A DNA stretch of 64,000 bases from Pycnococcus provasolii (lineage: Eukaryota; Chlorophyta; Pseudoscourfieldiophyceae; Pseudoscourfieldiales). Position 1 is the stretch's first letter, and every line of letters starts with the position of its first letter. A program made the position numbers and the translations under genes. The DNA is taken from contig CP150551.1 in NCBI GenBank assembly GCA_049487715.1, positions 124,001 to 188,000 of the forward strand, written 5' to 3'. Below are positions 63,101 through 64,000 of the stretch, in pieces. The notes below the pieces were generated by a model, which saw nothing but the letters and a program-made list of their open reading frames with translations, searched no databases and was not told where the DNA came from.

Positions 63101-64000
63101 TGAACCCGACCAAGGGTGCGAAGGGCGGTATTGCCATCGACATGTACTTCAAGACCACGAGCAGCCTGCGGAAGATGTATGCGCTTGGCTCGTTCGGCGC
63201 GGCTTCGCTGCACTGGACGCGTGCCGGCGGGCTTGGACTGCACGTTGGCGGCGCTAAGATTCACACGTTTGAGAGCTACAATGACGCGGCGTGGCATAAG
63301 CTGTCCGCAAAGGTGACTTACGTGCCATCCGGCGTGAACTGGCCGGTGGAGAAAGAGGGAACGTTCAAGCTCGACCTCACGATCGACGACAAGGCGTTCC
63401 CGTCGGTGTCGACGCCGTACTTCGACCTGTATGCTGCCAAGTCCCTGCTGCTCGGATCCAGTTCCGACGCCGTTTGGGCGGCGCAGGGCGTTCCGTTCCT
63501 CGGCATCGTCGACGCGGTCACCGTGACGACGGCTGACATGGGAACGGCGTACGCGACGTACCAGTTCAACGAGGCGTTCGGCAACATGGTGACCGACTCC
63601 TCGGGCATGAATTCGCACGGATTGCTCACAGGAACGCCGACTTGGATCTTCTCGAGCTGCCCGCTTGCCGTGCCGATGGCGGTGACCAACGAGGACACGC
63701 CGATCGAGATCGCCGTTGGCGGGTACGATGCCAACGGCGACAAGATCAAGATCTACCTCACGTCGCTCTCCACCGAAGGAACCTTCTTCAACGCCGACGA
63801 CGGCACCCCGCTCACCCTGTGCAACCTTGGCGACGACGAGGCGGCGTGCAACTCGGCGCTGGTGACGGACGTCAACGGCCACGTGAAGTTCGTGCCCAAG
63901 AAGGATTTCTTCGGCACGGCGATGTTCTCGTACGTCGCGGACGACGGATACACGGTGTCCGACCCCGCGCTTGTCATGATCAACGTCGTGTCCGTCAACG
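54169..64000 (+). CDS. giant secreted protein of LamG-like and cadherin-like modules, 3' partial
   Basis: One frame from the ATG at 54169 is open through the window end: at least 3,277 codons without stop or intron. Start: signal peptide NVLLSLLAVALTASFADVSS, then an EGF-like module (CSGRGTLVRDTCVCDVGFGG). Six LamG/ConA-like modules begin near residues 461, 925, 1697, 2185, 2593 and 2853, four of them marked by FDG-DDVATLG-type starts, FWHYLIATYD/WHHVMASYDG and a VDE-W strand. Between them are cadherin-like/Ig-like modules (PEDTEVTVQLYGQD, LPTKGTLL, FTYIVNDGREDS, VTVTPVNDAP). A Pro-rich stretch (PPPLPPAPPPVVPPPP) lies near 1363-1380, and a six-Cys ShK-like insert at about 2875-2917. Likely an extracellular adhesion, scale or matrix protein; no catalytic site seen. 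Confidence 0.93.
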   Translation, partial: MERRRNVLLSLLAVALTASFADVSSAEPCSGRGTLVRDTCVCDVGFGGADCALSLTAPNASVEPTVTAASSESPADDEEVPAQLRNMLLYATHLSEQQRDVTTVGSGDDISLAERRSLLHVAANAQTGAMGCGFYDVFYEGCGATTTCFYDAAACTPGTPFYDFYTGNTLAYPPVTQYSEAFTAGQTIGARAGLNAVVWSDTTRVSSPTSEDYLGGFAATKMVTMTLDGLPATDSDYTLSFDLITSSAATSPYAAVTVLGEGGAMTASKSFNAGTSGVGLPMYQMEYKFSYVETTMRVSFAIAAGSLASGATWGIDNVLLTSLTSNYKPVAEAKQLHIASDPISGGSNTIELRGHDNECTTLSYVVTKLPTEGQLFLCTCDSIWTTPITTVPATVPGPCHRLVYAPQANMPKASLGGLPFDTFEYQVVDASGIKSEPGTVDVYVSADGSTNTPVAGQAGFALAFDGTDDVVSISKDAKVQSVGKAFSLEARFRVVGDAAGTLFHKKGSYSLAWTAAGFLGCSVIGASSTAVVHTNIPYADRYWHHVVCSYDSADKLALYIDGNLVGSANAVGAPAFDVSSGITLGTDGQLTTNTAFHGELDEVRIWSKALTAGDASLLDASGTPADMSAVLVYYTFNTVGIQTNLAMSYDSTANRIDASFGLLSAATGYTSGVSTQYPTHVASLAVFGNSITTPEDTEVTVQLYGQDVENQDMVTFFVATLPLSGTLYDVTAAGAKSSIITSSPVALTSNKVIYAPDANDNGAPHDIFKYQTYDGSEFSYRQGVVVTVTPVNDAPSCSPATVTTTVGQDVVVALSGADADVGEVLEYYVTRLPLKGYLYNTILDNGKYKKTGDALATADSRVVSVTKTLIYEPREVGTDVGTELYDNFGFTVFDDRTNSTECLVSVSVPDNLCPALPVAGNAGYGLRFDGEDDVATLGNITKYWSVGTPFSVELWFRSSYLTSETLMTLIKAGPFHMFWTKVKGLQFGTGMTTAASYMVFNDGNWHYASGTYDGKSFAIIVDGVTLGTTAAPATLPSDTSILVGYDNAMAQSYFNGQVDEITLWSAARDAVDVAADMNRLLSYYSPYAPTKAGSTAYWSYPIVPLAYTSTSATEHGLIGGAGAASLVGHFRLNSAKGSSVVDNVTATTVSNALGKSGMASTQPKWVPSTAPIFNEFNVTEGTMQPIALPCSSETATTLDAVILTLPGQQWQGSTITANNLQKGGKLYFTSDGVTPDYEILQVPVIVKADSVLYSSGNTGQYTKEVLPEFGNFWFACLGDLTTAVNEFIANTMYTQSTGELKFTPKDIAAKLRSFSAPPPAYKVSYDQGETFTPATPAIDLEAASTLFYAIIEEVTPELPPAVPPPLPPAPPPVVPPPPLEDEDLADAVLDQLLADIFPTGTGTDLTGPAQITSVNGQMQFPALDISQFSDPDWLAKFLLDFRTAMAAQAKVAIDKVEVISWAAGSVIVNFVVQYPAGQVIAQANAQAFVNLLQTNPGDVLLALAPTYGASTVTKASTTQTQVSLPTATNAACFQASTVVEQKVNVKHVNHVPTTCATAAACTHAITYGSTTDVTIELPAADVDGNPLKVYITRLPTKGTLLPSASAGPEPVDDAIWATRFRGGGSVGTGSEVTKNAVDGKFYVAYSPVINGAGMPFDTFAYVVSDGITFSEEQTVSIDIDNTGMNNPSPVAGNTGYCLDFDGENDVATLGSATDVGVCDASKSATFGIWVRASSHTTETLATLLKAGPFTLQFTKIQGLQFIVDGAATVSTYTALNDGFWHYLIATYDATAGTATLRVDGTAFGPVKLSGAKPACASGAQVYVGSSGGVKAQSYLNAQVDEISIWDVDATSTLTASMFTGRCSGATYSCFTGTESGLKAYFRMNEALTSTLKSEVGSAQGSLGTSGQAATQPSRVASTLPLYDTIETLEDTPVPFKLEAISNFDANPTVKVLSAPTKGSLKVSGVTLSAGQSTLANNSITYTPNANYAGTDAFTYIVNDGREDSATQTVSLTVHAINDAPVASDMTVVADFKDPSPVTVTLSATDVESPTVSFYITYLPERGTLYQSTTASTFQSASRTMGAKVTAAGTKVTSPVYYVPLLNDGQTMDSFGYVAEDSVNQAELSPTSLEGLSPSKPYPNAGSITGLTGMRPAAKSLMSLPAVVTIDGTPMGIPSSDTPVSGISGLALDFDGTSQLATLPSVSDLGITDTVSIGLWFRTGTMTAETMLTLLEFGPLSIAWTKVKGLQVMGGGASAATYATYNDGAWHHVMASYDGTTMSISVDSGAAVTAKATVTLSGSVTLGTSSAKKAQSYFHGYVDELTITKGPTGATAAHFRFNEPLGNVLTNEVANGKTGTLGSAGASMPTRVTSTCPVPFLKLETMEDDKITVELYGASTIASASLAYTITVLPTKGKLYKTTASGAQGAQITSVPALLSNTKVIFEPGYESYKSNPNTFTYVTDLVAPNTGATSPPVTVEVTVKKVNYPPRVSVPYPVVNMASSKTQTIDLLTLTGATDPESTIKFIVSTLPTHGEIYQLGERAPVKAAGTEISGTRVQYVPPPNMYGAAMTYFGVVATDGELRSEEAVVTVTVSGNGILDLKTSGTVKVSTTSAANLKLDQEFTVDAWVRTTHLGAAVYSVINTAYTSAAVDMSSSTAGFSTSHLWPLKMYVVKGRENLKLDKLRWAHVAFVQKSGSGKMIYIDGELYATHASSLAKSTAGASAELTIGGGSADWGKGGGMLLDEVKIWSKALENYEVAASMNAWSENALNAATGNEATGKGIELYLTSGLSTFLVAHWTFDVVSSAGLTVDAVGALSGTVSNADAKTYHAPMTHPMSNMAINSLALLGTSGSAGYALSFDGTEKTGKHTFTQYDSKCLNYESNAAATPRGPCANIAGFCVGGFGPLVGGLCPETCGKCSEFYQDKQSMIDVWVSQNPTFPKTCTEALATHTADIIYYIACAKTFGTELAKYSEDKMEATLNPTKGAKGGIAIDMYFKTTSSLRKMYALGSFGAASLHWTRAGGLGLHVGGAKIHTFESYNDAAWHKLSAKVTYVPSGVNWPVEKEGTFKLDLTIDDKAFPSVSTPYFDLYAAKSLLLGSSSDAVWAAQGVPFLGIVDAVTVTTADMGTAYATYQFNEAFGNMVTDSSGMNSHGLLTGTPTWIFSSCPLAVPMAVTNEDTPIEIAVGGYDANGDKIKIYLTSLSTEGTFFNADDGTPLTLCNLGDDEAACNSALVTDVNGHVKFVPKKDFFGTAMFSYVADDGYTVSDPALVMINVVSVN

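Overview
This is nuclear DNA of a photosynthetic, flagellated eukaryote, most likely a green alga of prasinophyte grade. The evidence: spliceosomal GT-AG introns (78, 93, 95, 129 and 312 nt); plastid-type genes (CHUP1-like chloroplast-positioning protein, two-domain Cpn20 co-chaperonin, an LptB/TGD3-like ATPase with an N-terminal extension, RlmH); axonemal genes (IQ/AAA protein DRC11/IQCA1 and the WD40 protein CFAP52); a chlorophyte-style TGTAA signal just after many stop codons; and short (TTAGGG)n tracts near gene starts. I cannot name the species. Most genes are intronless or have one or two short introns, and they alternate between strands with short intergenic gaps. I see no rRNA or tRNA gene and no CRISPR array. 
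0-7 kb: the end of an AIM24-family gene, a convergent six-unit polyubiquitin gene, a dispersed repeat heading broken coding blocks, an ABC ATPase gene, then a minisatellite-rich gap. 7-15 kb: a 4.7-kb secreted EGF/TIG/cadherin-like protein that also contains an RRM-like segment, convergent with the GPI-anchor enzyme PIG-O, then a second copy of the repeat heading mobile-element-like remnants. 15.8-25.5 kb: an HRDC-PIF1 helicase, an HCN/EAG-type cyclic-nucleotide-binding K+ channel and a CHUP1-like protein. 25.7-31 kb: a third repeat copy, a plastid-like hypothetical protein, a DUF218 protein and an unknown proline/serine-rich protein. 31-39 kb: CFAP52, a secreted LRR protein, RlmH, a U1A/U2B''-type spliceosomal protein and Cpn20. 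38.9-50.7 kb: two RCC1-like repeat genes in inverted orientation bracket TruA, DRC11, a plastid-like protein, COMMD4 and prefoldin 2. 51-52 kb: a reticulon. 54.2-64 kb: one uninterrupted reading frame of at least 3,277 codons, running off the window edge, that encodes a secreted giant built from alternating LamG-like and cadherin-like modules. 
Functional themes are organelle maintenance, the flagellum, the secretory/GPI pathway and large extracellular adhesion-type proteins. The most unusual items are the giant LamG/cadherin-like protein with a ShK-like insert, the RRM-like domain inside an extracellular protein, a probable 21-nt intron in the PIF1 gene, and a repeat that places the same 5' module ahead of three different coding remnants.
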